Assembly: GCF_000685965.1 (NCBI RefSeq)
Contig: NZ_JMLE01000002.1
Span: forward strand, 124,001-188,000
Length of the DNA: 64,000 bases
Source: Arthrobacter sp. UNC362MFTsu5.1
Lineage (GTDB): Bacteria; Actinomycetota; Actinomycetes; Actinomycetales; Micrococcaceae
Reading direction: 5' to 3'
In this document: one piece after another, positions 1 through 10,067 of the stretch
Layout of the letters: the number at the start of each line of letters is the position of its first letter
How positions within the stretch are numbered: the stretch's first letter is position 1
Translations under genes and position numbers: made by a program
The notes under the pieces: model-generated
The model's database searches: none
What the model saw: the letters and a program-made list of their open reading frames with translations, nothing else
Told to the model about the DNA's origin: nothing

Positions 1-22
1 GAAGCCCTGAAGCCGGCGTGTC

Positions 23-568
23 CTACAGCTTGCGGTACATCACTTTCAGGCCCACGTAGCCCAGCGTCGGGTGGTTGAAAGCCTCCGGGATGGTGGCCAG
101 GACGTCGAACCCCATGCCCTGCCAGGCCGCCACCGCGCGGACGTTGCTCTCCACCACGGCGTTGAACTGCATGGCGCGGAAGCCGGCCGCGCGGGCCGCG
201 TCCAGGGAGTAGGCGCAGAGCGCCTTCGCCAGGCCCTTGCCGGCGTGGTCCGGGTGGACCATGTAGCCGGCGTTGGCCACATGGCTGCCTCCCCCGCCCT
301 GGTTGGCGTGCAGCTCGCCGGTGCCGAGCACCACACCGTCCTGGACGGCCACGAAGGCCTGGCCCGGGGCGTCCTTGAACCAGCGGGCCCGGGCTTCGTC
401 CTCTGTGGTGCCACGGTCCCAGGTGAAGGTGTCGCCGGCCCGGATGACCGGTTCGAGGATCGTCCACATGCCGGGCCAGTCGGCAGCGGTGGCCGGGCGG
501 ATTTCGATGCCGGCGGTGGGGCCGGCTGAGTCTGTGGTTGCGTCTGCGGTGGGGCTCACAGCCGCCAC
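23..568 (-). CDS. GNAT-family N-acetyltransferase
   Basis: Predicted acetyl-CoA-dependent acetyltransferase of about 181 residues. The GNAT fold begins at IEIRPATAADWPGMW. The acetyl-CoA pyrophosphate loop follows a hydrophobic strand as HPDHAGKGLAKALC, and the distal part reads NAVVESNVRAVAAWQGMGF, which is typical of the phosphinothricin/YncA-like branch. The substrate cannot be told from sequence. The frame stays open to 640, but the upstream residues are low-complexity and unlike GNATs, so I place the start at one of two GTG codons (568 or 559). No good Shine-Dalgarno decides between them. The gene is divergent from mshA and may share its promoter region. Confidence 0.75.
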   Translation of the reverse strand: MAAVSPTADATTDSAGPTAGIEIRPATAADWPGMWTILEPVIRAGDTFTWDRGTTEDEARARWFKDAPGQAFVAVQDGVVLGTGELHANQGGGGSHVANAGYMVHPDHAGKGLAKALCAYSLDAARAAGFRAMQFNAVVESNVRAVAAWQGMGFDVLATIPEAFNHPTLGYVGLKVMYRKL

Positions 569-691
569 GTTAGCAGGATGGCCGCGGATGCCGCGCGGGA
601 GGGCCGCACAGCATGCGGTCCGCTGTGAAGGCCGGGGCACTTCAGGAGTAGTGTTTTATCGGATGCAGTTCCGCCAGCCGAAAGGAGAGCC

Positions 692-1957
692 GTGACTCTG
701 ATCCGACGTGTCGCGTTCCTCTCCCTGCACACCTCGCCCATGGAACAGCCCGGTTCCGGTGACGCCGGCGGCATGAACGTGTACGTGCGTGCGCTCGCGT
801 CGGCGCTGGCGGCCAGCGGTGTGGAAGTGGAAATCTTCACACGGTCCACGTCGTCGGGACAGCCCGCCGTCGAACACCCGGATCCCGGGGTGTGCGTCCA
901 CAACGTGATCTCCGGGCCGCCGCGGAAGCTGCCCAAGGAGGAACTTCCGGAGCTGCTGCACAGCATGGTGGAGGAAGTCGAACGGATCCGGCAGCGCCAG
1001 CCGCACGGCCGGTACGATCTCATCCATTCGCACTACTGGGTTTCCGGCGTGGCCGGGCTGGAGCTTTCGCGGCTGTGGGGCGTGCCGCTGGTGCACACCA
1101 TGCACACGATGGCCAAGGTCAAGAACATGCTCCTGCACTCCGGCGAAAAACCCGAACCGCGGCGGCGCGAGGACGGCGAACACCGCATTGTCGACGGCGC
1201 CACACGGCTGATCGCGAACACGCCGGCCGAAGCCGCCGAGCTCGTTTCCCATTACAACGCCGACTTCGACCACATCGACGTCGCTCCCCCGGGCGTGGAC
1301 CTGACGGTGTTCACACCGGCCTTCCGGACGCGTTCCCGCGCCCGGCTCGGCGTGCCCGCCGGCAAGTTCCACCTGCTCTTCGCCGGGCGGATCCAGCGGC
1401 TCAAGGGCCCGCAGGTCCTCGTCAAGGCAGCAGCCCTGCTCCGCGCCCGCCGCCCGGACATCGACCTGCAGGTCACCATTTTGGGCGCCCTCAGCGGGGC
1501 GAAGGACTTCGACCTGAAGTCGCTGATCAGCGACGCCGGAATGGACGACGTCGTCACCCACCATCCGCCGGTGAACGCACCGGCGCTTGCCAACTGGTTC
1601 CGCTCGGCCGACGTGGTGGTGATGCCCTCATACAGCGAATCCTTCGGACTGGTGGCGCTCGAAGCCCAGGCCTGCGGGACACCCGTGGTGGCTACCCGCG
1701 TGGGCGGGCTGTCCCGGGCCATCTTCGAGGGCCGGACCGGGCTGCTGGTGGACGGCCACAAGGCCGCGGACTGGGCCGAAGTGCTGGAGGCGCTCTATGA
1801 CGACCCCGCCACGCGGGAGGACATGGGCCGCGCGGCAGCCGTGCAGGCCCAGGGCTTCGGCTGGCAGCGAACCGCCGCGATCACGCTGGAAAGCTACCAT
1901 GCCGCCGTCGACCAGTACATTGATACTCACAGAATTCCGGCGGGCCACACGCCTTAG
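692..1957 (+). CDS. mshA: D-inositol-3-phosphate glycosyltransferase MshA
   Basis: First committed enzyme of mycothiol synthesis. It transfers GlcNAc from UDP-GlcNAc to 1D-myo-inositol 3-phosphate in the cytosol. The 421-residue protein is a GT-B, family GT4 enzyme. The N-terminal domain has LSLHTSPMEQPG and DAGGMNVYVRAL, the acceptor-side loop characteristic of MshA. The C-terminal domain has FAGRIQRLKGPQ and the nucleotide-sugar E-x7-E region SESFGLVALEAQACGTP. The start is GTG, preceded by AAAGGAGAG at the right distance. The acceptor is produced by ino1 about 4 kb downstream. Length and motifs match the family well. Confidence 0.95.
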   Translation: MTLIRRVAFLSLHTSPMEQPGSGDAGGMNVYVRALASALAASGVEVEIFTRSTSSGQPAVEHPDPGVCVHNVISGPPRKLPKEELPELLHSMVEEVERIRQRQPHGRYDLIHSHYWVSGVAGLELSRLWGVPLVHTMHTMAKVKNMLLHSGEKPEPRRREDGEHRIVDGATRLIANTPAEAAELVSHYNADFDHIDVAPPGVDLTVFTPAFRTRSRARLGVPAGKFHLLFAGRIQRLKGPQVLVKAAALLRARRPDIDLQVTILGALSGAKDFDLKSLISDAGMDDVVTHHPPVNAPALANWFRSADVVVMPSYSESFGLVALEAQACGTPVVATRVGGLSRAIFEGRTGLLVDGHKAADWAEVLEALYDDPATREDMGRAAAVQAQGFGWQRTAAITLESYHAAVDQYIDTHRIPAGHTP

Positions 1958-2019
1958 CCGGGAGTGCCGGGAGGGACCCCCGAACGGCTTTGCCTGAAGC
2001 CACGAACTGAAGGACAACG

Positions 2020-3717
2020 ATGTCTGACAACAACGTCATGAGTGACCTGGAAATCGCCCAGCGCGCCACCATGCGGCCCATCGAGGAAATCGCCGCCGCG
2101 GCAGGCATCAGCGCCGATGCCCTGGAACTCCACGGCCGGTACAAGGCAAAGATCGATCCGGCGAAGCTGTTGTTACAGGAAGGCGCGCCCGGCCGCCTGC
2201 CGGGCAAGGTGGTGCTGGTTTCGGCGATGTCCCCCACACCGGCGGGCGAGGGAAAGTCCACCACCACCGTGGGCCTGGCGGATTCCCTGGCGCGGGCCGG
2301 GCAGAAGGTGATGATCGCGCTGCGTGAGCCGTCCCTGGGGCCCGTCCTGGGCATGAAGGGCGGTGCCACCGGCGGCGGTTACTCGCAGGTGCTCCCGATG
2401 GAGGAAATCAACCTGCACTTCACCGGGGACTTCCACGCCATCACCTCGGCGAACAATGCGCTCATGGCCCTGGTGGACAACCACATCTTCCAGGGCAACG
2501 AACTCAACATCGATCCCCGCCGGATGACCTTCAAGCGGGTCCTGGACATGAATGACCGTTCGCTCCGCGAAGTGGTGATCGGCCTGGGCGGACCGGCCCA
2601 GGGTATTCCGCGGCAGGACGGCTTCGATATCACGGTGGCCTCGGAGATCATGGCGGTCTTCTGCCTGGCCACGGACATTGCGGATCTCCGCGGCAGGCTG
2701 GGCCGCATCACCTTCGGCTACACCTATGACCGTGAGCCCGTCACGGTGGCGGACCTCGGCGTCCAGGGTGCCCTGACCTTGCTGCTTCGGGATGCCATCA
2801 AGCCCAACCTCGTGCAGACCATCGCCGGCACTCCCGCCCTGGTGCACGGCGGCCCGTTCGCCAACATCGCACACGGCTGCAACTCGCTGATCGCTACCCA
2901 GACCGCCCGGCGGCTCGCGGACATCGTGGTAACCGAAGCCGGCTTCGGCGCCGATCTGGGGGCCGAAAAATTCATGGACATCAAGGCGAGGGTGGCGGAC
3001 GTGGCGCCATCCGCCGTCGTGCTCGTGGCAACTGTCCGCGCACTCAAGATGCACGGCGGGGTGGCCAAGGAACGGCTGAAGGAGCCCAACGCGGAGGCGC
3101 TGGCCTCCGGCACGGCCAACCTTCGGCGGCACATCCGCAACGTGGAGAAGTTCGGAATCACCCCCGTGGTTGCCGTCAACAAGTTCACGACGGACACCCA
3201 GGAGGAGCTCGACTGGCTGCTGGAATGGTGCGCCGGCGAAGGCGTGCAGGCAGCTGTGGCAGACGTCTGGGGCCGTGGCGGGGGCGGGGACGGCGGCGAC
3301 GATCTGGCCGCCAAGGTGCTCGCAGCGCTGGAGGCACCGCACAGTTTCCGGCACCTGTATCCGCTGGAACTGTCTGTGGAGGACAAGATCCGCACCATCG
3401 TTCAGGAAATGTACGGGGCCGACGGCGTGGACTTCTCCGTTCCCGCGCTCAAGCGCCTGGCCGAAATCGAGAAGAACGGCTGGGCCGGCATGCCCGTGTG
3501 CATGGCCAAGACTCAGTACTCCTTCAGCGACGACGCCACGAAGCTGGGTGCGCCGAAAGGGTTCACGGTTCATGTCCGGGACCTGATACCCAAGACCGGG
3601 GCAGGGTTCATCGTGGCGCTAACGGGGGCCGTGATGACCATGCCGGGCCTGCCCAAGGTCCCGGCAGCCCTGCGGATGGACGTGGACGACACGGGCAAGC
3701 CCCTCGGCCTCTTCTAA
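2020..3717 (+). CDS. fhs: Formate--tetrahydrofolate ligase
   Basis: ATP-dependent ligase joining formate to tetrahydrofolate to give 10-formyl-THF, which feeds purine and formyl-Met synthesis. The 565-residue length is normal for the family. The P-loop is [16 protein letters not shown] near residues 73-88, followed by the family signatures [19 protein letters not shown] and [10 protein letters not shown]. The C-terminal end [16 protein letters not shown] is also characteristic. The start ATG follows a purine-rich GAAGGA. It lies 62 bases after mshA in the same direction, so co-transcription is possible, although the functions are unrelated. Confidence 0.97.
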   Translation: MSDNNVMSDLEIAQRATMRPIEEIAAAAGISADALELHGRYKAKIDPAKLLLQEGAPGRLPGKVVLVSAMSPTPAGEGKSTTTVGLADSLARAGQKVMIALREPSLGPVLGMKGGATGGGYSQVLPMEEINLHFTGDFHAITSANNALMALVDNHIFQGNELNIDPRRMTFKRVLDMNDRSLREVVIGLGGPAQGIPRQDGFDITVASEIMAVFCLATDIADLRGRLGRITFGYTYDREPVTVADLGVQGALTLLLRDAIKPNLVQTIAGTPALVHGGPFANIAHGCNSLIATQTARRLADIVVTEAGFGADLGAEKFMDIKARVADVAPSAVVLVATVRALKMHGGVAKERLKEPNAEALASGTANLRRHIRNVEKFGITPVVAVNKFTTDTQEELDWLLEWCAGEGVQAAVADVWGRGGGGDGGDDLAAKVLAALEAPHSFRHLYPLELSVEDKIRTIVQEMYGADGVDFSVPALKRLAEIEKNGWAGMPVCMAKTQYSFSDDATKLGAPKGFTVHVRDLIPKTGAGFIVALTGAVMTMPGLPKVPAALRMDVDDTGKPLGLF

Positions 3718-3760
3718 ACCCACTCTCACTTCCCGGCGCCCACGGCTTCACTGCCAGCTA

Positions 3761-4477
3761 TTGCCGCCTTGGCTGGCGGACTCAACGGAGCTGCATTTGA
3801 GCAAGCCGCGGTCATTGCCCTCGGTTCGCCGTAACGGGATCTTCGGCCACACCGTGCTGGCCCTGGATGACGAGATCGAGTCCATCGACGGCATGCGTAT
3901 CAGCACCCGGTCGCGGACCTGGCTGGACCTGGCGCGACGGGTGTCGGTCAGCGACCTGGTGTGCATGGGCGACCAGTTGATCCGCATCCCGCGTGAGTCC
4001 TTCGAGGATCGGACACAGCCCTATGACACCCTGGTCGGACTCCGTGCTCTGGTGGGTCGCCACCCAAACCTGCAGGGTGTGATGCGTGCCCGCGAAGCGT
4101 TGGATCTCATGCGGGTCGGTTCCGACTCCGCCCCGGAAACGCTTCTCCGCCTGGCGATGGCCGACGCGGGCCTCCCCGAGCCGGATCTCCAACTTGCATT
4201 GCGCCCCGGCGACGCCGTCTCGGCGACCGCCGACCTCGGGTACCGCCATCGGCGCCTCGCCATCCAGTACGACGGCGAGCATCACCTTCTTGACGCCCGG
4301 ATCCTCAGCGACCGGCGGCGGGACAAGGCGTTCGAGTCGGCTGGCTGGACGGTCCTGATCCTCGACAAGGATGACCTTGCTGACAGTTGCCAACCGGCCG
4401 TCAGGAAGATCAAGCGGATACTGCGCACCGCATGGCTGGATCACCCCCAGGCGTCCGGTTTCGCCGACGCCGGGTGA
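3761..4477 (+). CDS. N-terminally truncated DUF559/AbiEi-like protein, probable gene remnant
   Basis: The C-terminal half resembles the DUF559 (very-short-patch-repair endonuclease-like) proteins common in Arthrobacter: DLGYRHRRLAIQYDGEHHL, then DRRRDKAFESAGWTVLILDKDDL. Full-length relatives are, from memory, about 300 residues and begin with a winged-helix segment that is missing here. The recognisable homology begins almost at the TTG start (LHLSKP, then VRRNGIFGHTVLALDDEIES). The frame opens only 43 bases after fhs, without a convincing ribosome-binding site. I read it as a 5'-deleted copy. It could still be expressed by read-through from fhs. DUF559 catalysis is unproven, so no function is assigned. 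Confidence 0.6.
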   Translation: MPPWLADSTELHLSKPRSLPSVRRNGIFGHTVLALDDEIESIDGMRISTRSRTWLDLARRVSVSDLVCMGDQLIRIPRESFEDRTQPYDTLVGLRALVGRHPNLQGVMRAREALDLMRVGSDSAPETLLRLAMADAGLPEPDLQLALRPGDAVSATADLGYRHRRLAIQYDGEHHLLDARILSDRRRDKAFESAGWTVLILDKDDLADSCQPAVRKIKRILRTAWLDHPQASGFADAG

Positions 4478-4503
4478 GCGAGGGTCCGCCGGGGACCCAC
4501 CAC

Positions 4504-4550
4504 AAGTGAGAGAGGGTCGGTACTAAACGCGCAGGGAGTGAGAGAGCGTT
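4504..4550. repeat. Two copies of intergenic GTGAGAGAGCGT-type repeat
   Basis: Two 15-base units lie at 4504-4518 (AAGTGAGAGAGGGTC) and 4536-4550 (GAGTGAGAGAGCGTT). The same motif occurs twice again at 5783-5829. The second unit encodes the last residues of the DUF2306 protein, so it runs into a coding region. Confidence 0.6.
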
Positions 4551-5032
4551 CCATCCGTCGACGGGGTCGCCTTACCCGCACGTCCGCCGCGCTTCAGCGA
4601 TACGAACGTGATCAACACACTCAGCACCACCAGAGCTGCAACATATGCCGCGGTACCCGGGTCCTCGGCGAGGAGCTGCGGAATGGCCCGTCCCGGCACC
4701 GCAACGGCAAAAACGAACGCCACGGCAATGCCGATGTAGCTCCCGATCATGTTCCCCAGGTGCGAGGGGATGTTGCGGCGGATGGCGCTGACGAGCCCAA
4801 GGGTCACGGTCACGATGGTGAACGCCGACAGCCCGTGCAGCCAGGTGAAATGTCCGGCGGTCACAATCCAGAAACTGCTGACGCAGACGTAGTACATGGC
4901 GGCCACCCACAGGTAGCCCATCGTGCGGTGGATGCGGTCACGGCGCCTGCGCAGGATTTGAAAGGGTCCAATGACCAGGACGAACAGCGCGGCAATGACG
5001 TGGCTGACAAGCAGTACATTCCAGTGCTCCAT
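4523..5032 (-). CDS. DUF2306-type integral membrane protein
   Basis: A 169-residue membrane protein with four to five predicted helices. The N-terminal helix VLLVSHVIAALFVLVIGPFQ is followed by basic RRRRDRIHRTMGYLW, then YYVCVSSFWIV, LSAFTIVTVTLGLVSAIRR, MIGSYIGIAVAFVFAV and YVAALVVLSVLITFVSL. The pattern of a conserved H in the first helix and HRxxGYLW after a basic loop fits the DUF2306/YoaS-like family, whose role is unknown. The C-terminus (DGTLSHSLRV) is encoded by the dispersed intergenic repeat. It is divergent from the MerR gene, with a GGATAG/CTATCC palindrome eight bases from the start codon, so the MerR protein probably controls it. The mRNA may be leaderless, as no Shine-Dalgarno is visible. 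Confidence 0.7.
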   Translation of the reverse strand: MEHWNVLLVSHVIAALFVLVIGPFQILRRRRDRIHRTMGYLWVAAMYYVCVSSFWIVTAGHFTWLHGLSAFTIVTVTLGLVSAIRRNIPSHLGNMIGSYIGIAVAFVFAVAVPGRAIPQLLAEDPGTAAYVAALVVLSVLITFVSLKRGGRAGKATPSTDGTLSHSLRV

Positions 5033-5039
5033 GGCTTTA

Positions 5040-5098
5040 GGATAGAGCCACTATCCAATGCGTGTACATCAGGATAGCTGGCGCCGGGTCTGCTATCC
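5040..5098. promoter_or_regulatory. Paired GGATAG/CTATCC operator between DUF2306 and merR genes
   Basis: Four six-base half-sites lie in 59 bases: GGATAG 5040-5045, CTATCC 5051-5056, GGATAG 5072-5077, CTATCC 5093-5098. They form one inverted repeat with a 5-base spacer and one with a 15-base spacer. The two GGATAG half-sites are 32 bases apart, about three helical turns. The location between a divergent MerR-type regulator and its neighbour suggests autoregulation and control of the membrane gene. Confidence 0.6.
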
Positions 5099-5132
5099 GA
5101 TGGCTTCGGGACCCGCAGGAAGGATGTCCGGT

Positions 5133-5756
5133 ATGCAGCTGAAGGAACTGAGCGAGCGGTCGGGAGTCTCGGCCGCGAGCATCAAGTACTACCTGCGCGA
5201 AGGCCTCCTGCCACCGGGAGCGGCCGTCCATGCCACGCGCGCACAATATTCAGCGCGGCACGTCGAACGCCTGGAACTGATCCAGTCGCTCCGCCGGATA
5301 GTCGGTCTGACCATCGAACAGATTCGCGGCATCCTCACAATGGCCGACGACGGCGCCACGCGCCTTGAGCTCTTGGCGGCGGTTCAGCGGGTGGTGCTGG
5401 AGTTGGACTCCTACACCAATGCCAGTGGCGAGGTCGGCGCCCGGCCGGCTGACGCCGTCGTGCGTCTTAGGGCCTGGCCTGATTTCCCCAGTGATGCCCG
5501 GAACGCGTTGAATGCCCATCTGGAGTTGATGGAGAGCCTCAACATCCAGGTGCCCGGCGAACTCCTGGACACTTACAGCAAGGCCATGGACGACGTTGCG
5601 GGGGTCGATATTGCGGCCACGACGGCCCCGGACAGCGTCGATGAGCTCATTCTGACGGCCGCCGTCGGCATGCACATGCACAGCCAGCTGCTGCTGCGGC
5701 TCCTCGCCCTGGCCCAGGCCAGCCACGCGATCCGGCGCTATGAACAGGACGCTTAA
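5133..5756 (+). CDS. MerR-family transcriptional regulator
   Basis: About 207 residues. The N-terminal winged helix-turn-helix MQLKELSERSGVSAASIKYY is followed by LREGLLPPGAA and the wing/second HTH VERLELIQSLRRIVGLTIEQ, typical of MerR. The C-terminal part (about residues 80-207) is an all-helical effector domain without the cysteines of metal-sensing MerRs, and its ligand is unknown. An in-frame open stretch reaches back to 5058. The ATG at 5133 is preferred because AGGAAGG lies nine bases upstream, and because the palindromic operator half-sites would otherwise fall inside the gene. Likely target: its own promoter and the divergent DUF2306 gene. Confidence 0.82.
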   Translation: MQLKELSERSGVSAASIKYYLREGLLPPGAAVHATRAQYSARHVERLELIQSLRRIVGLTIEQIRGILTMADDGATRLELLAAVQRVVLELDSYTNASGEVGARPADAVVRLRAWPDFPSDARNALNAHLELMESLNIQVPGELLDTYSKAMDDVAGVDIAATTAPDSVDELILTAAVGMHMHSQLLLRLLALAQASHAIRRYEQDA

Positions 5757-5782
5757 GGCACGACGCTCCCCCACCAGTTCAA

Positions 5783-5829
5783 AAGCGAGAGAGCGTCGCG
5801 CCGAAACCCGCCAAAAGTGAGAGAGCGTT
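5783..5829. repeat. Two more copies of the GTGAGAGAGCGT-type repeat
   Basis: Units lie at 5783-5797 (AAGCGAGAGAGCGTC) and 5815-5829 (AAGTGAGAGAGCGTT), 32 bases apart, the same spacing as the pair at 4504 and 4536. Together the two pairs bracket the DUF2306-merR gene pair. Confidence 0.6.
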
Positions 5830-5849
5830 GTGCGGAAGGAGGAACGGGT

Positions 5850-6935
5850 TTAGCGCTCCAGGTCTCCGCGGATGAAGGCCTCGACCTTTTCACGGGCGAG
5901 GTCGTCGTTGAACTGCTCCGGCGGGGACTTCATGAAGTAGCTGGAGGCGGAGAGCAGCGGGCCGCCGATGCCGCGGTCCAGGCCGATCTTGGCCGCACGG
6001 ATGGCGTCGATGATCACGCCGGCGGAGTTGGGTGAGTCCCAGACCTCCAGCTTGTACTCGAGCGACACGGGGGCGTCGCCGAAGTTGCGGCCCTCGAGGC
6101 GGACGAAGGCCCACTTGCGGTCATCGAGCCACTGGACGTAGTCCGAGGGGCCGATGTGCACGTCCTTGGCAGCCAGTTCGGCCTCGACGTTGGAGGTCAC
6201 GGCCTGGGTCTTGGAGATCTTCTTGGACTCGAGGCGGTCGCGCTCGAGCATGTTCTTGAAGTCCATGTTGCCGCCGACGTTGAGCTGGTACGTGCGGTCC
6301 AGCGTGACGCCGCGGTCCTCGAACAGCTTGGCCATGACGCGGTGCGTGATGGTGGCACCGATTTGGCTCTTGATGTCATCGCCCACGATCGGCACACCGG
6401 CAGCGGTGAACTTGTCGGCCCACTCCTTGGTGCCGGCGAGGAACACCGGCAGGGCGTTGACGAACGCCACGCCCGCATCGATTGCGGCCTGCGCGTAGAA
6501 CTCGGCGGCTTCCTGCGAACCAACGGGCAGGTAGCAGACCATGACGTCAGCCTTGGCGTCCTTGAGGGCCTGGACAACATCGACCGGTTCGGCCGGGGAC
6601 TGCTCGATGGTCTCGAGGTAGTACCTGCCGAGGCCGTCCAGGGTGTGGCCGCGCTGGACCGTGACACCGGTGGGGGGAACGTCGGCGATCTTGATGGTGT
6701 TGTTTTCGCTGGCCAGGATGGCGTCGGCGAGGTCGACTCCGACCTTCTTGCCGTCCACATCGAAGGCCGCAACGAACTGAACATCGTTGACGTGGTACTT
6801 GCCGAACTCCACGTGCATCAGACCGGGAATCGTGGCCTGGGGGTCGGCATCCCGGTAGTAATGGACACCCTGGACCAGGGACGCAGCGCAGTTACCCACG
6901 CCAACAATGGCAACACGAATCGGATTTGAAGACAC
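5850..6935 (-). CDS. ino1: Inositol-3-phosphate synthase (actinobacterial type)
   Basis: NAD-dependent isomerase turning glucose 6-phosphate into 1D-myo-inositol 3-phosphate, the precursor of mycothiol and inositol phospholipids. The 361-residue protein starts [20 protein letters not shown] with a Rossmann dinucleotide loop. The central block [20 protein letters not shown] and later [20 protein letters not shown] are conserved in the short actinobacterial form. I chose the GTG at 6935 because AAAGGAG sits directly upstream; the frame stays open to 7103, but that part is low-complexity. Together with mshA it supplies the first two mycothiol steps within 6.3 kb. Confidence 0.93.
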   Translation of the reverse strand: MSSNPIRVAIVGVGNCAASLVQGVHYYRDADPQATIPGLMHVEFGKYHVNDVQFVAAFDVDGKKVGVDLADAILASENNTIKIADVPPTGVTVQRGHTLDGLGRYYLETIEQSPAEPVDVVQALKDAKADVMVCYLPVGSQEAAEFYAQAAIDAGVAFVNALPVFLAGTKEWADKFTAAGVPIVGDDIKSQIGATITHRVMAKLFEDRGVTLDRTYQLNVGGNMDFKNMLERDRLESKKISKTQAVTSNVEAELAAKDVHIGPSDYVQWLDDRKWAFVRLEGRNFGDAPVSLEYKLEVWDSPNSAGVIIDAIRAAKIGLDRGIGGPLLSASSYFMKSPPEQFNDDLAREKVEAFIRGDLER

Positions 6936-7008
6936 GGAACTCCTTTGAGAACAAACTTCAGTGCCCGGCGCGGCTGCACTCTGATGTGCGACGGCGGCTG
7001 ATGGGCAC

Positions 7009-7035
7009 GGCGCCATTGGGCGCCCTTGCATTGTA
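7009..7035 (-). promoter_or_regulatory. Tentative ino1 promoter and leader hairpin
   Basis: On the minus strand a TACAAT box (7035 to 7030) is followed by a short GGCGCC hairpin (7024 to 7009) and about 70 bases of leader before the ino1 GTG. No clear -35 box is visible, so this is only a candidate. Confidence 0.3.
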
Positions 7036-7043
7036 GCCAACGC

Positions 7044-7075
7044 CGCCGGGGCCGGAGTTGTTCCCGGCCCCGGCG
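7044..7075 (-). terminator. GC-rich hairpin downstream of aldo/keto reductase
   Basis: Perfect 12-base arms CGCCGGGGCCGG / CCGGCCCCGGCG with an eight-base loop, 65 bases after the reductase stop codon. There is no U-tract, as is usual for many actinobacterial terminators. Confidence 0.55.
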
Positions 7076-7139
7076 TACTGTCACGGACAGTTCTGTTACG
7101 CACGCTTTGTTACGCGCGGCCGCGTTGGGAGCGGCTGCG

Positions 7140-8183
<1,044 letters not shown>

Positions 8184-8229
8184 ACCTGCAATCCTGCCAG
8201 CTGTGACGCAGCCTACAGCCAACAAGTCC

Positions 8230-8287
8230 GTTGTTACGCCGCGGGCTGACAGGAAAAGCCCTGAACATCCCGCGGCGCGGCAACAAC
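8230..8287 (-). terminator. Probable terminator of the glgX-treY-treZ operon
   Basis: Inverted repeat with outer arms GTTGTT/AACAAC and inner arms CGCCGCGGG/CCCGCGGCG, with a small asymmetric bulge between them. It lies 26 bases downstream of the treZ stop on the minus strand and upstream of the reductase gene. Confidence 0.5.
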
Positions 8288-8312
8288 CAAACCCGGCAGC
8301 AGACCCCTGAAG

Positions 8313-10067
8313 TCAGCCCTTCAGGATGGCCGCACTCCACGGAGCCAGCACCAGTGCCCCGCCGTGCAAGGCCGTAGCCTCGTCGGTGGCGAGCAGCACT
8401 GAGCCCGCAGTGTCCCCGAGCTTGACCGCCTGCTCCGAGAAGTTCAGTGCCACCTGGACGTCTCCGCGGCGGAACCGCAGCCAGCGCTCGTCCTCGCTGA
8501 AGTCCACCACGGTGTCCGCGAACTCCAGGCCGGCCAGTTCCGGAGTGGTGCGGCGCAGCGCGGTCAGTGCACGGTAGAGGTCCAGGAGGCGGGCGTGGTC
8601 GCCCCCGGCGGCCTCGGCCCAGTTCAGTTTCGACCGGTTGAAGGTCTCCGGATCCTGGGGATCAGGCACGACGGCGGGGTCCCACCCCATGCGCTCGAAC
8701 TCCTTGATGCGGCCTTCCGCCGTCGCCTTGCCCAGCTCCGGCTCCGGGTGGGAGGTGAAGAACTGCCAGGGCGTGGTGGCACCGTATTCCTCGCCCATGA
8801 AGAGCATGGGAGTGAAGGGCGACGTCAGCGTGAGGACAGCGGCCAGGGCCAACTGGCCGTAGGACAGCGACTGGGAAAGCCGGTCGCCCGTGGCGCGGTT
8901 GCCGATCTGGTCGTGGTTCTGGCTGCACACCACCAGGGCGGCGGGGTGTACGAGCGACGTGTTGATGGGCCGCCCGTGGTGCCGGCCGCGGAAGCTGGAG
9001 TAGCTGCCGTCGTGGAAGAAGCCGTCCCGCAGGACCTTGGCCAGGGCACCCAATGAGTCGAAGTCGCTGTAATACCCTGCGGTCTCACCGCTGACGTTCA
9101 CGTGGACGGCGTGGTGGAAGTCGTCGCTCCACTGCCCCTCCAGCCCGTAGCCGTTGACATCGCGGGGGTACAGCAGGCGGGGGTTGTTGAGGTCCGACTC
9201 CGCGATCATGGTGATCGGCCGGCCGGTTTCCGCGGCCACTGCGTCCCCCAGGGCACCGAATTCCTCGAGGAGGTGGACCGCGCGCTCGTCCTTGAAGGCA
9301 TGCACGGCGTCGATCCGCAGACCGTCAACGTGGTAATCCCGGAGCCACATGGCCGCGTTGTCCAGGATGTAGCGGCGGACCTCGTCGGAGCCGTTCCCGT
9401 CCAGGTTCACCGAGTCGCCCCAGGTGTTCCCCTCCCCGGACTTGAGGTAGGGCCCGAACTTCGGCAGATAGTTCCCGCTGGGGCCGAGGTGGTTGTAGAC
9501 CACGTCCTGGATGACGCCCAGGCCTGCGCCGTGGGCGGCGTCCACGAAGCTCTGGTACGCCGCCGGGCCGCCGTAGCCCTCATGGACGGTGTACCAGAGG
9601 ACGCCGTCGTAGCCCCAGTTGTGGGTGCCGTTGAAGCCGTTGACCGGCAGGAGCTCAACGAAGTCGACGCCGAGGTCCTTGAGGTAGCCCAGCTTTCCGG
9701 CGGCTGCCTCCAGGGTTCCTTCGGGCGTGAAGGTCCCGATGTGCAGTTCGTAGATGACGGCACCCTGAAGCTCCCGGCCGGACCAGTCCCCGTCCGCCCA
9801 CTCATGGGCGGACGGGTCAAAGGTACGGGACAGTGAGTGGACGCCCTCGGGCTGGCGGCGGGACCGGGGGTCCGGCAACGGAGTGGTGTCCGTCCCTGGC
9901 AGGTAGCCGTAGAACACTTCCCCGTCGGCCGGGGCGTCCGGGGCGGTCCACCAGCCGCCGTCGCGCCGGCTCATGGGGTACTCGGCGCCCTCAGCCAGCA
10001 GGGTGATGGCGGTGACGTCGGGGGCCCAGATGTCGAAGCGTCCGCTTCCGCTCAGGGGCCGCGTCAT
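8313..10067 (-). CDS. treZ: Malto-oligosyltrehalose trehalohydrolase TreZ
   Basis: GH13 enzyme that cleaves trehalose from the end of maltooligosyl-trehalose. The 584-residue protein has an N-terminal CBM48-like domain ([17 protein letters not shown]) and then the catalytic barrel. The nucleophile region is [13 protein letters not shown], the acid/base region is [12 protein letters not shown], and the downstream region is [13 protein letters not shown]. Its start overlaps the treY stop by one base (TGATG), so translation is coupled. It is the last step of the TreYZ route from glycogen-derived maltodextrin to trehalose. Confidence 0.95.
   Translation of the reverse strand: MTRPLSGSGRFDIWAPDVTAITLLAEGAEYPMSRRDGGWWTAPDAPADGEVFYGYLPGTDTTPLPDPRSRRQPEGVHSLSRTFDPSAHEWADGDWSGRELQGAVIYELHIGTFTPEGTLEAAAGKLGYLKDLGVDFVELLPVNGFNGTHNWGYDGVLWYTVHEGYGGPAAYQSFVDAAHGAGLGVIQDVVYNHLGPSGNYLPKFGPYLKSGEGNTWGDSVNLDGNGSDEVRRYILDNAAMWLRDYHVDGLRIDAVHAFKDERAVHLLEEFGALGDAVAAETGRPITMIAESDLNNPRLLYPRDVNGYGLEGQWSDDFHHAVHVNVSGETAGYYSDFDSLGALAKVLRDGFFHDGSYSSFRGRHHGRPINTSLVHPAALVVCSQNHDQIGNRATGDRLSQSLSYGQLALAAVLTLTSPFTPMLFMGEEYGATTPWQFFTSHPEPELGKATAEGRIKEFERMGWDPAVVPDPQDPETFNRSKLNWAEAAGGDHARLLDLYRALTALRRTTPELAGLEFADTVVDFSEDERWLRFRRGDVQVALNFSEQAVKLGDTAGSVLLATDEATALHGGALVLAPWSAAILKG

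Noticed and set aside
2173..3573. 466-codon open frame on the minus strand opposite fhs
   Set aside because: Shadow of fhs with strong His/Gly/Arg bias and no domain; fhs itself is certain.
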